This document shows, piece after piece, positions 23,507-31,236 of a stretch of DNA of 64,000 bases. Both the position numbers and the translations under genes were made by a program. Source of the DNA: Myxococcaceae bacterium (GTDB lineage Bacteria > Myxococcota > Myxococcia > Myxococcales > Myxococcaceae). Numbering within the stretch: position 1 is the first letter of the stretch; every line of letters starts with the position of its first letter. The stretch is from assembly GCA_003818285.1 (NCBI GenBank), contig RPRB01000003.1, positions 1 to 64,000 of the forward strand, given 5' to 3'. The notes under the pieces were generated by a model. The model was given only the letters and a program-made list of their open reading frames with translations. It ran no database searches and was not told the origin of the DNA.

Positions 23507-24857
23507 GCGGACGGTGCTCGCCGGGGCAGGCCTGGTCGGCTCGCTCCTGGCGCTGTTCCTCGCGCGGCGGGGCAGGGCGGTGGAGGTCTTCGAGCGCCGG
23601 CCGGACCTGCGGCGGGAACAGATCTCCGCCGGCCGGAGCATCAACCTGGCGATCAGCGTGCGCGGCCTGCACGCGCTGGCCCAGGTGGGACTGGAGCAGG
23701 ACGCCCTCGCCCACGCCATTCCGATGCCGGGGCGGATGATCCACGCCCGGGACGGCGGGCTCACCTTCCAGACGTACGGGAAGGACGACAGCCAGTGCAT
23801 CCACAGCATCTCCCGGGGGCTCCTCAACCGGATGCTGCTCGACGCGGCCGAGCGGACCGGGCGGGTGCGCCTGTCCTTCCGCCGCCGCGTGCTGGCGCTG
23901 GACCCCGAGCGGCGTGAGCTCACCGTCGAGGTGGACGGCGCTCATACCGAGCGCGTCGAGGGCGCGGTGGTCTACGGCACCGATGGCGCGGGCTCGGCGG
24001 TCCGGCGAGCGGTGGTCGAGGCGCGAGGCGGCGTGTCCCACGAGGCGCTGCTCGCCCACGGCTACAAGGAGCTCACCCTTCCCGCCCCTCCAGAGGGGGG
24101 CTGGCGGCTCGAGCGAAACGCGCTTCACATCTGGCCCCGCGGCGACTTCATGCTGATCGCGCTGCCCAACGAGGATGGCAGCTTCACCTGCACCCTGTTC
24201 CTCGCCTTCGAGGGCTCGCCGAGCTTCGCCACGCTCGAGGCGCCGGGAGCGGTGCGGGCCTTCTTCCGCGAGCACTTCGCGGACGTCGAGCCGATGCTCC
24301 CCGACCTCGAGGCGCAGTTCGCTGGCAACCCCACGGGATCGATGGTCACCGTGAAGTGTTCGGCGTGGCACGCTGGGGACACGGCCCTGCTGCTCGGGGA
24401 CGCGGCCCACGCGATCGTCCCGTTCTTCGGCCAGGGCATGAACTGCGGCTTCGAGGACTGCGTGGTGCTGGACGGCCTGGAGGCAGAGGCCGCGCCGCGA
24501 GGAGAGGTCTTCGCCCGCTTCGAGGCGCTGCGGAAGCCGAACGCCGACGCCATCGCCGACATGGCGGTGGAGAACTTCGTGGAGATGCGCGCCAGCACCG
24601 CCGACCCGCGCTTTCTCCTGGAGAAGGCCATCGAGAAGCGCCTCCTGGCCGAGCTCCCCGGCGAGTTCGTCTCGCGCTACGCGCTGGTCACCTTCAGCCG
24701 GGCTCCGTACCGCGTCGCGTACGACGCCGGGCGCATCGCCTCGGGCATCGTCTCCGAGCTGGCCGAGGGCGTGCGCTCCGCCGCCGAGGTCGACCTCGGT
24801 CGCGCGCGAGCGCTGGTGGCTGAACGGCTCACCCCCTTCCTGCGCGAGAGGCTCTGA
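23490..24857 (+). CDS. kmo: Kynurenine 3-monooxygenase
   Basis: A 455-residue FAD-dependent aromatic hydroxylase. The FAD/NADPH signatures are VLAGAGLVGSLLALFLARRGRAVEVFERRPD, RSINLAISVRGLHALAQVGL (characteristic of KMO), SISRGLLNRMLLDAAE and DTALLLGDAAHAIVPFFGQGMNCGFEDCVVLD. ALPNEDGSFTCTLFLAFEG and RKPNADAIADMAVENFVEMR are further KMO hallmarks. It hydroxylates L-kynurenine to 3-hydroxykynurenine. Its stop overlaps the SDR start by one base (TGATG). Confidence 0.95.
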   Translation: MSRGGERTVLAGAGLVGSLLALFLARRGRAVEVFERRPDLRREQISAGRSINLAISVRGLHALAQVGLEQDALAHAIPMPGRMIHARDGGLTFQTYGKDDSQCIHSISRGLLNRMLLDAAERTGRVRLSFRRRVLALDPERRELTVEVDGAHTERVEGAVVYGTDGAGSAVRRAVVEARGGVSHEALLAHGYKELTLPAPPEGGWRLERNALHIWPRGDFMLIALPNEDGSFTCTLFLAFEGSPSFATLEAPGAVRAFFREHFADVEPMLPDLEAQFAGNPTGSMVTVKCSAWHAGDTALLLGDAAHAIVPFFGQGMNCGFEDCVVLDGLEAEAAPRGEVFARFEALRKPNADAIADMAVENFVEMRASTADPRFLLEKAIEKRLLAELPGEFVSRYALVTFSRAPYRVAYDAGRIASGIVSELAEGVRSAAEVDLGRARALVAERLTPFLRERL

Positions 24858-25594
24858 TGGACCTCGGACTGAGAGATCGCCGGGCGCTGATCCTGGGAGC
24901 GTCGGCCGGCCTGGGGCGCGCGGTCGCTGCGGCGCTCGTGGCCGAGGGAGCGCGGGTGGCGATCTGCGCCCGCAACAAGGCCCGGGTGGAGGCCGCGGCG
25001 CGCGAGCTCGGTGCGCGGGCGGGGCTGGCCTGCGACCTCTCCGTGCCGGGCGCGGCGACCGCGCTGGTGGACACGGCGAGGCAGCGGCTCGGCGGGGTGG
25101 ACATCCTCGTGACCAACACCGGTGGGCCCCCGAAGGGACGGTTCACCGACGTGACCGTCGAGATGTGGCAGGAGGGCTTCCAGTCCCTGTGGCTCGCCAC
25201 GGTGGAGGCGATCCGCGCCGCGCTCCCCGGGATGCGCCAGCAGCGCTGGGGGCGCATTCTCCTCGTGACCTCCACCGCGGCGAAGGAGCCCATTCCCGGG
25301 CTCTCGGTCTCCAACGGCCTGCGGGCCGGGCTCCTGGGGCTGGTGAAGTCGCTCGCGCCCGAGGTGGCCGAGGAGGGAGTGACGGTGAACGCACTCCTCC
25401 CCGGCTATACGGCGACCGCGCTGATCGCCGAGCTGGGCATCCCGGAGGAGGAGCTCGCCGAGCACATCCCCGCCCGGAGGCTCGGACGCCCCGAGGAGCT
25501 CGGCGCGATGGCGGCCTTCCTCGCCTCGGAGCAGGCCGGCTACGTGACGGGCCAGGCCATCGCCGTCGACGGTGGCTTCATCCGGGGGCTGTGA
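24857..25594 (+). CDS. Short-chain dehydrogenase/reductase lacking the canonical active-site Tyr
   Basis: A 245-residue SDR-fold protein. The nucleotide-binding motif LILGASAGLGRAVAAALVAEGARVAIC and the VDILVTNTGGPPKGRF segment are normal. The active-site region reads LLVTSTAAKEPIPGLSVSNGLRAGLLGLVKSLAPEV: Ser and Lys are present but the YxxxK tyrosine is replaced (SNxxRAGxxGxxK), as in one known SDR subgroup. It may therefore use a different mechanism. It is the last gene of the kynurenine operon with one-base overlap, but the pathway as known needs no SDR step; it may serve a side reaction or detoxification of an aminomuconate by-product. It is convergent with the nitronate monooxygenase gene. 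Confidence 0.88.
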   Translation: MDLGLRDRRALILGASAGLGRAVAAALVAEGARVAICARNKARVEAAARELGARAGLACDLSVPGAATALVDTARQRLGGVDILVTNTGGPPKGRFTDVTVEMWQEGFQSLWLATVEAIRAALPGMRQQRWGRILLVTSTAAKEPIPGLSVSNGLRAGLLGLVKSLAPEVAEEGVTVNALLPGYTATALIAELGIPEEELAEHIPARRLGRPEELGAMAAFLASEQAGYVTGQAIAVDGGFIRGL

Positions 25595-25595
25595 G

Positions 25596-26570
25596 CTAGG
25601 ACGGCTGCGCCAGGCGATATCGCCGCGAGGCGCCCGCGAGCAACGATGCCGCCTGGTCCGCCATGCGCGCGACCAGCTCACCGGCCGGAGGGAGATCGGC
25701 TATCAGATCTACCGCTTCGCCGGCGATGACCGCCGCGGTGTCGAAGTCGTCGGCCGCCCGGGCCTCGGCGTACCTCGCTGCCTCGGCCTCGTTCTGCAGA
25801 AGCTCCGCCTCCCGACCACGCCAGCGCTCGGAGAACGCGTTCTGCAGCACCCTTCCACAGTACGGAGCCGGCCACACCCGTCGGCGCGCGATGTCGAACA
25901 GGATGCTGCGGATGGTCCGATCCCCGGTGGCTGCCAGGATCCGGCGCTTCGCCTGCGGAGGCGCGGCGGCTTCCTCTGTGGCGTAGAAGCGGGTCCCGAC
26001 CAGGACTCCGTCCGCTCCGAGCATCAGCGCGGCGGCGATCCCGCGGCCATCGGCGATGCCACCGGCCGCAACCACCACCACTCCGGGCGCAGCGTCGACC
26101 ACCGCCGGAACGAGCGGCATGGTGCCGCGGGCGATCCCGTGACCACCGGCTTCGGCGCCCTGCGCGACCAGGATGTCCGCCCCGCTCGCGCATGCCTCCC
26201 TGGCCTGGGCCAGCGTCTGGATCTGACAGATCAGCAGGGCCCCGCCCCGCTTGATCTTCTCGGCATGCGGAGCCACCTCTCCGAACGAGAGCATGACCGC
26301 CGGCGGCCTTCGTTCCATCACCAGATCGAGCAGCCGGGGCTGCCGAGCCATGCTCCAGGTGATGAAGCCAACGCCGACCCGGGCATCGCCGGCAGCGTCC
26401 ATCTCTCGCTCCAGCCAGGCCTGGTCACCGTACCCACCGCCGATCATCCCGAATCCACCGGCGCGGCTCACCGCCGCCGCCAGTCGCCCGTCCGACACCA
26501 GATCCATCGGAGCGAGGAGGATCGGATGCTTGATGCCGAGCAATTCCGTCAGGCGAGTGGCGATCGGCAT
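25596..26570 (-). CDS. Nitronate monooxygenase family (2-nitropropane dioxygenase-like)
   Basis: A 324-residue FMN-dependent TIM-barrel protein starting at MPIATRLTELLGIKHPILLAPMDLVSDGRLAAAVSRAGGFGMIGGGYGD. Other family blocks: MLSFGEVAPHAEKIKRGGALLICQIQTLAQAREACASGADILVAQGAEAGGHG (with the catalytic-region His), VVAAGGIADGRGIAAALMLGADGVLVGTRFYATEEA. These enzymes oxidise nitronates, or act as enoyl reductases in related subfamilies. The track's 707-codon ORF extends far upstream as shadow; the ATG at 26570 matches the family start. It is transcribed with or after the cupin gene on the minus strand. Confidence 0.87.
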   Translation of the reverse strand: MPIATRLTELLGIKHPILLAPMDLVSDGRLAAAVSRAGGFGMIGGGYGDQAWLEREMDAAGDARVGVGFITWSMARQPRLLDLVMERRPPAVMLSFGEVAPHAEKIKRGGALLICQIQTLAQAREACASGADILVAQGAEAGGHGIARGTMPLVPAVVDAAPGVVVVAAGGIADGRGIAAALMLGADGVLVGTRFYATEEAAAPPQAKRRILAATGDRTIRSILFDIARRRVWPAPYCGRVLQNAFSERWRGREAELLQNEAEAARYAEARAADDFDTAAVIAGEAVDLIADLPPAGELVARMADQAASLLAGASRRYRLAQPS

Positions 26571-26674
26571 GGTCGCTCCGGAGCAATGGCGTTCGTGACG
26601 TCCGCCCCTTGTAGCGCACCTCGGGGCAGCCGCGCTCCGCGTCCACCCCCGGCCGCGGTCCGGGCGCTCGAGGA

Positions 26675-27004
26675 TCAATCCACGATGAACAGCGTCGCTC
26701 CCCTGGGCGCCGACGAGCGATGTCGCTCCGCTCCATCCGCGACCTGGTAGCTCATCCCAGCTCTGAGCACGAACCGCCGCCCGTCCTCCAGCTCGGTGTT
26801 CAGCTCCCCTTCGAGACAGAGGAGGACATGACCCTTGTCGCACCAGTGGTTCGCCACGTACCCGGGCGAGTACTGGACCCAGCGCACCCGGACGTCCCCG
26901 AAGGTCCGGGTTCTCCAGAGCGCCAGCCCCGACTCGCCGGGGTGCTCGGTGGGCCGCACGTCCGCCCAGTCCACCACCTCGAACGGGATGTCGCGCAGCT
27001 TCAT
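26675..27004 (-). CDS. DHCW-motif cupin-fold protein
   Basis: A 109-residue single-domain cupin. MKLRDIPFEVVDWADVRPTEHPGESGLALWRTRTFGDVRVRWVQYSPGYVANHWCDKGHVLLCLEGELNTELEDGRRFVLRAGMSYQVADGAERHRSSAPRGATLFIVD matches the small family annotated for its DHCW-like motif; here the motif reads NHWCDKGH, which supplies potential metal ligands. Function is unknown. It lies three bases after the alpha/beta hydrolase stop on the same strand, so the two are probably cotranscribed. Confidence 0.82.
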   Translation of the reverse strand: MKLRDIPFEVVDWADVRPTEHPGESGLALWRTRTFGDVRVRWVQYSPGYVANHWCDKGHVLLCLEGELNTELEDGRRFVLRAGMSYQVADGAERHRSSAPRGATLFIVD

Positions 27005-27007
27005 CGC

Positions 27008-27799
27008 TCAGGGCCCACCCAGCGCGTCCACCACCTGGGCCCAGACCTTCGACTTCGGGTCGATGACGTCGAAGTGGTCCGCATCCTCCGGCATCACCAG
27101 CCGGATGTCGTCCCCGGCCTTCCGGGCCCGCTCCGCGAAGCTCCGGTTCATCGCCAGGGGCACGATGTTGTCCTTCGTCCCGTGGATGACCACCATCGGC
27201 ACGCCGAGCGGCAGGCGATCGGCCGGAGATGCGTCGGCGTAGCGCGCCGGCTGCTGCCGCGCAGACCCGCCGAGGAGCTCGAGCGTGACGTGCCGGCTCA
27301 GCTCCAGCCGGTCCGCCTCCACGAGGTCCGACACCGGCGCGAGCCCCACGACTCTCCGCGGCCGCCACGAGGGACGCTTCAGCGCGCCGGGCGCGGACGA
27401 CCGCGTCACCCCCCACAGCGCCAGGTGCCCTCCCGCTGAATGCCCCATCCACGCCGAGCGGGCGAGGTCCAGACCGTGCTTCGTGGCGAGAGGGGGCAGG
27501 GCGTCCAGAGCCGCGGTCACGTCGGTCAGCGTCCCCGGCCACGCCCCACCCTCCTCGCGGATGCGCCGGTACTCGAGCGCCACCGTGGCCCAGCCGCGCC
27601 GCGCGAGGTCGGCGCAGAGATGGCCCACGTGCGCGGCGTCGTACGCCGCCCGCCAGAAGCCGCCGTGGATCATCACCAGGGTGCGCAGCCGCTCGCTCCC
27701 GGGCGGCCGGCGGATCCACACGTGCTGAGACGGCGCAGGTCCGTACGCCTCACGGGTTCCCGGAGGCGCCGGTGTCGTCAGGACCCAGTTCTCGGACAT
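27008..27799 (-). CDS. Alpha/beta hydrolase, candidate arylformamidase
   Basis: A 263-residue alpha/beta hydrolase of the esterase/kynurenine-formamidase type. The oxyanion motif is MIHGGFWRAAYD, the nucleophile elbow is GHSAGGHLALW, an Asp follows in IHGTKDNIVPL, and the catalytic His is in DADHFDVIDP. HGGFW/HGGYW is the hallmark of the KFA-type and related hydrolases. It would fit the missing N-formylkynurenine to kynurenine step for the neighbouring operon, but it lies on the opposite strand about 1.4 kb from the operon end and the family includes many other esterases. It abuts the VOC gene (no gap) and the cupin gene (three bases). Confidence 0.85.
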   Translation of the reverse strand: MSENWVLTTPAPPGTREAYGPAPSQHVWIRRPPGSERLRTLVMIHGGFWRAAYDAAHVGHLCADLARRGWATVALEYRRIREEGGAWPGTLTDVTAALDALPPLATKHGLDLARSAWMGHSAGGHLALWGVTRSSAPGALKRPSWRPRRVVGLAPVSDLVEADRLELSRHVTLELLGGSARQQPARYADASPADRLPLGVPMVVIHGTKDNIVPLAMNRSFAERARKAGDDIRLVMPEDADHFDVIDPKSKVWAQVVDALGGP

Positions 27800-28180
27800 T
27801 CAGGTCAGGTCCTCGTGGAGGCAGAGGATGTTGCCCTCGGGGTCGCTGAACCAGGCCGCCTTCTCCGAGCCCAGCACGCAGACGTGATCGACCGTCTTCA
27901 GCCCCGGCAGGTCGTAGTCGTGGAATTTCACCCCGCGGGACTCGAGCTCGCGGATCGCCCGGGAGATGTCCCGCACCGCGAAGCTCACCGCGGTGTGATC
28001 CGCCTTCGTGGGCCCGCCGCGCTGGAAGAGGGCCAGCGCGCCGTTCCCCACCGGGTACTCGTACTTCCCGTCGGGCTTGGCCCGACCGCCGCGCAGCCCG
28101 AGCCTCTGCTCGTAGAACGTCCGGGCGCGGGCCAGGTCCAGCACCGGGAGAATCGTGGTCAGCGGAGCGTCGGCGAGCAT
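27800..28180 (-). CDS. VOC family protein (glyoxalase-like)
   Basis: A 126-residue vicinal-oxygen-chelate protein. LTTILPVLDLARARTFYEQRLGLRGG and VRDISRAIRELESRGVKFHDYDLPGLKTVDHVCVLGSEKAAWFSDPEGNILCLHED are the two modules; DH (residues near 66) and the final LHED could provide metal ligands. ATG 28180 is chosen over the longer track start because it aligns with the usual VOC N-terminus. It heads the compact minus-strand trio with the hydrolase and cupin genes. Substrate unknown. Confidence 0.83.
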   Translation of the reverse strand: MLADAPLTTILPVLDLARARTFYEQRLGLRGGRAKPDGKYEYPVGNGALALFQRGGPTKADHTAVSFAVRDISRAIRELESRGVKFHDYDLPGLKTVDHVCVLGSEKAAWFSDPEGNILCLHEDLT

Positions 28181-28254
28181 GGCACCCCTCCGTTCTCGGA
28201 GGGACACACTCGACGCCACCCGTCCCTGGGCGGTCAAGGCACAGTTCGGTCGGA

Positions 28255-29274
28255 TCAGCCCGGCCGGCGCCCCTGCGCGTCCGGCCGCGCCCCCACCGTT
28301 CCCGACGCGTAGCGCGCACCCGACACCGCGCCCCTGGGGAAGACCGCCTCGATGCCAGCCAGGTCCTCGCGTGTCAGCCGGACCTCGAGCGCACCGAGGT
28401 TCTCCTCGAGGTACTTCCGCCGCTTGGTGCCGGGAATGGGCACCACGTCGTCACCCTGGCCCATCACCCACGCGAGCGCGAGCTGCCCCGGCGTGCAGCC
28501 CTTCTGCCGGGCCAGCGCGCCCACCCTCTCCACCAGCGCCAGGTTCCTCTGGAAGTTCTCTCCCTGGAAGCGCGGGTTGTTCCGGCGGAAGTCGTCCTCG
28601 GCGAAGTCGGCCGGGGTGCGGATCTGCCCGGTGAGGAAGCCCCGCCCCAGCGGGCTGTAGGGCACCAGGGTGATGTCCAGCTCGCGGCAGGCCTGGAGCG
28701 GCCCGTCCTCCGGGTCGCGGGTCCACAGCGAGAACTCGCTCTGCAGCGCCGCGATGGGGTGCACCTTCGCCGCGCGCCGGATGTGCTCCGCCGTGGCCTC
28801 GGACAGCCCCAGCGCCCGGACCTTCCCCTCCTTCACCAGCTGCGCCATCGCCCCCACCGTCTCCTCGACGGGCGTCGCCGGGTCCACCCGGTGCAGGTAG
28901 TAGAGGTCGATGACCTCGACGCCGAGCCGCCGGAGGGAGGCCTCACAGGCCTTGCGCACGTACTCGGGCTTGCCGTTCAGCGTGCGGCGAGTGGCGTCAT
29001 TCGGGGCCGCCGGGTCCCGGGCGAAACCGAACTTGGTGGCGAGGACGATCTCCCTCCGCCGACGCCGAAGGATGTCCGCCAGCAGCTCCTCGTTCTTGCC
29101 CGCGCCGTAGAAGTCGGCGGTGTCGAGGAAGCTGATTCCCCGGTCCACCGCCATCTCCAGCGTGGCGCGTGACTCGGCCTCGTCGGCCGGACCGTAGAAC
29201 TCGGACATCCCCATGCAGCCGAGGCCCATGCGGGAGACCTTCACCCCCGACTTTCCGAGCGGTCGCTGTTCCAT
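28255..29274 (-). CDS. Aldo/keto reductase
   Basis: A 339-residue NADPH-dependent TIM-barrel reductase. [65 protein letters not shown] contains the catalytic Asp and Tyr (DTADFYG), followed by LATKFGF (Lys), [38 protein letters not shown] (His) and the cofactor loop [19 protein letters not shown]. It belongs to the YajO/AKR13-like branch. Substrate unknown. A 14-bp hairpin lies about 48 bases upstream of its start on the same strand, with a T-rich flank, which could terminate or attenuate leftward transcription. Confidence 0.92.
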   Translation of the reverse strand: MEQRPLGKSGVKVSRMGLGCMGMSEFYGPADEAESRATLEMAVDRGISFLDTADFYGAGKNEELLADILRRRRREIVLATKFGFARDPAAPNDATRRTLNGKPEYVRKACEASLRRLGVEVIDLYYLHRVDPATPVEETVGAMAQLVKEGKVRALGLSEATAEHIRRAAKVHPIAALQSEFSLWTRDPEDGPLQACRELDITLVPYSPLGRGFLTGQIRTPADFAEDDFRRNNPRFQGENFQRNLALVERVGALARQKGCTPGQLALAWVMGQGDDVVPIPGTKRRKYLEENLGALEVRLTREDLAGIEAVFPRGAVSGARYASGTVGARPDAQGRRPG

Positions 29275-29317
29275 GAGTGGCCACAATGTCGTCCGGGGGT
29301 CCGGCATGCATCGAAAA

Positions 29318-29359
29318 CGGCGCGACCGGCCGCCCGAGATCTCCAGGGCGGCCGGTCGC
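29318..29359 (-). terminator. 14-bp perfect hairpin upstream of aldo/keto reductase gene
   Basis: GCGACCGGCCGCCC (29322-29335) and GGGCGGCCGGTCGC (29346-29359) pair perfectly around a 10-base loop GAGATCTCCA. On the minus strand the stem is followed by GCCGTTTTCG, a short T-run. It would stop leftward transcripts about 48 bases before the reductase start, either protecting the gene from read-through or acting as an attenuator. On the plus strand it is followed by C-rich sequence only. Confidence 0.5.
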
Positions 29360-29527
29360 CCCCCGGGCACTGCGCAGAGTCGCGGGGCTGCGCGTGCCCT
29401 CCGGGAGAGCCCACCGATTGGAGCCGGTGACATCCCGGGCCACCCAATCAGACGACGGTCGCCCGGTGGACACCACACCGCGACCGAGGGGGTGGTCACG
29501 CGGGACGGCCCGTCGCCTCGCCCGGCG

Positions 29528-30052
29528 GTGACCCACGTGGCCCAGCGCTCATTGCCGAACGCCCGGCGCGACACCCCCAGCCCCGGCTGGGAGAGCGGGG
29601 TCTGGGTCCGCATCCAGCGCCGGCGCCGGTACCGCCGCCTGGCCGTCCTGGTCATCGCGGTGGCCGCGACGGGCGCAGGCGTCCTCGCGGCACGGCGTGG
29701 GGCGCGGGACGTGTCTCCGCCGGTCCGCCTCCACGTGGTGCTGGAGGGCCCAGGCCGGCCGGACGGGAGCGCGCCCCCGGACGCGCGCTGGCGCCTGACC
29801 TACGAGGGCGCGGAGCTCCGGGTGTACCGGAACGCGCTCCGGGTGGTGCTCGGCTGTCCAGGCCATCCGGCGTGCACCACGGCCGCGAGCGGTGGCTCGG
29901 TCACGCTGGCTCCGGACGGACCGGGCGAGTACCGCGCGCTCGTCTTCTCTCACCCCCAGGGCGGCGGGGGGCGAACGCTGCAGGAGGACCTCCTGACCGC
30001 GCGTGCTCGCGGCGACCTAGTCGAGCTCTCCCGGTCCCTGGTCGTCTACTGA
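29528..30052 (+). CDS. Membrane-anchored periplasmic protein, unknown
   Basis: A 174-residue protein if started at GTG 29528 ([11 protein letters not shown]); the true start may be later, at GTG before [13 protein letters not shown] single transmembrane segment, [25 protein letters not shown], is flanked by arginines on the cytoplasmic side. The remaining ~110 residues should be periplasmic: [53 protein letters not shown], with two cysteines that may form a disulphide, and a final beta-rich part. I do not recognise the family. It is upstream of moaA on the same strand, but the Moco-riboswitch-like region separates them. Confidence 0.6.
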   Translation: MTHVAQRSLPNARRDTPSPGWESGVWVRIQRRRRYRRLAVLVIAVAATGAGVLAARRGARDVSPPVRLHVVLEGPGRPDGSAPPDARWRLTYEGAELRVYRNALRVVLGCPGHPACTTAASGGSVTLAPDGPGEYRALVFSHPQGGGGRTLQEDLLTARARGDLVELSRSLVVY

Positions 30053-30059
30053 CCCCGGT

Positions 30060-30176
30060 AACGGCCGACCCGGTCGGCGGTCTGCCTCTCCAGCGTCGAA
30101 GATGCGCGGACCGTCGGTCATGGCGCCCGGAGGGTCCATTGGCGCCGCCGCCGTTCCTGGCTTATGCCTGACGTGT
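30060..30176 (+). promoter_or_regulatory. Probable Moco RNA motif (molybdenum/tungsten cofactor riboswitch)
   Basis: The 128-base leader of moaA contains GGTCATGGCGCCCGGAGGGTCCATTGGCGCCGCC (from about 30115). It resembles the most conserved core of the Moco RNA motif as I remember it (a GGGTC.ATTGGC.CCGCC string after a CC-rich strand). GGCGCC pairs with GGCGCC around CGGAGGGTCCATT; GACCCGGTC and GGCTTATGCC are further hairpins, and CGTC...GACG could close the core. The location directly before the first gene of cofactor synthesis supports it. The core match is from memory, and the boundaries are approximate. Confidence 0.6.
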
Positions 30177-30180
30177 CCCC

Positions 30181-31230
30181 GTGACCGTTGCCGACCCAAC
30201 ATCCTCGAAGGACTCCCTCCGTGACGCGCTCGGCCGTCCCCTGAGGAGCCTCCGGCTCAGCGTCACCGACCGGTGCAACCTGCGGTGCAGCTACTGCATG
30301 CCGGAGCCGGACTACGTCTGGCTTCCGAAGAAGGAGCTCCTCACCTTCGAGGAGCTGGACCGCATCACCGGCATCTTCTGTACCCTGGGCGTGGACAAGG
30401 TCCGGTTGACCGGCGGGGAGCCGCTGCTGCGCTCGGAGATCACCACCCTGGTCCGGGAACTCGCCCGGCGCCCCGCGGTGCGCGACCTGGCGATGACCAC
30501 CAACGGCGTGCTCCTCGCCGAGCGCGCGCGCGCGCTCCGGGAGGCCGGCCTCCGGAGGCTCACCGTCAGTCTCGACACCCTGCGCCCCGAGCGGTTCCTC
30601 GCGCTCACCCGGGCCGACCACCACGCCCGGGTCCTGGCCGGCATCGAGGCCGGGCGCGCCGAGGGCTTCCCCCTCAAGCTCGACACGGTGGTGGTGCGAG
30701 GGACCAACGAGGACGAGATGCTGGATCTCCTCGCCTTCGCCCGCGAGATCGGCGCGGAGATCCGGTTCATCGAGTACATGGACGTGGGCGGCGCCACCCG
30801 CTGGACCCGCGAGCAGGTGGTGTCCCGCGCCGAGATGCTCCAGGCGATCTCCGCCACCCACGGCGCCGTCGAGCCGGTGGGGGCCCAGGGGTCCGACCCG
30901 GCGGAGCGCTTCCGGCTCCCGGACGGGACCACCTTCGGCATCATCGCCTCCACCACGACGCCCTTCTGCCGCGCCTGCGACCGGAGCCGGCTCACCGCCG
31001 ACGGGACCTGGTACACCTGCCTCTACGCTCGCTCGGGGGCGAACCTCCGTGCCGCGCTCCGCAGCGGGGCGAGCGATGCGGAGATCGCCTCGCTCCTCCG
31101 GGTCGGCTGGCGCGCGCGCACCGACCGCGGAGCCGAGCAGCGGCTGCAGCTCGAGCAGCGCGGGGCGCTCGCCGGCCGTCCCGAGCTCCGGCAGGACCCG
31201 CGGCTCGAGATGCACACCCGCGGGGGGTAG
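30181..31230 (+). CDS. moaA: GTP 3',8-cyclase MoaA
   Basis: A 349-residue radical-SAM enzyme catalysing the first step of molybdenum cofactor synthesis. GTG start. The SAM cluster motif is SVTDRCNLRCSYCMPE (CxxxCxxC), followed by VRLTGGEPLLRSEI. The second [4Fe-4S] site is FCRACDRSRLTADGTWYTCLY (CxxC plus 13 residues plus C). The C-terminus ends HTRGG, matching the conserved GG tail that reaches the active site. Length is slightly above the usual ~330. The ThrE-type exporter gene begins six bases after its stop, so the two are probably cotranscribed, though no functional link is known. A probable Moco riboswitch precedes it. Confidence 0.95.
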   Translation: MTVADPTSSKDSLRDALGRPLRSLRLSVTDRCNLRCSYCMPEPDYVWLPKKELLTFEELDRITGIFCTLGVDKVRLTGGEPLLRSEITTLVRELARRPAVRDLAMTTNGVLLAERARALREAGLRRLTVSLDTLRPERFLALTRADHHARVLAGIEAGRAEGFPLKLDTVVVRGTNEDEMLDLLAFAREIGAEIRFIEYMDVGGATRWTREQVVSRAEMLQAISATHGAVEPVGAQGSDPAERFRLPDGTTFGIIASTTTPFCRACDRSRLTADGTWYTCLYARSGANLRAALRSGASDAEIASLLRVGWRARTDRGAEQRLQLEQRGALAGRPELRQDPRLEMHTRGG

Positions 31231-31236
31231 GCGCCC

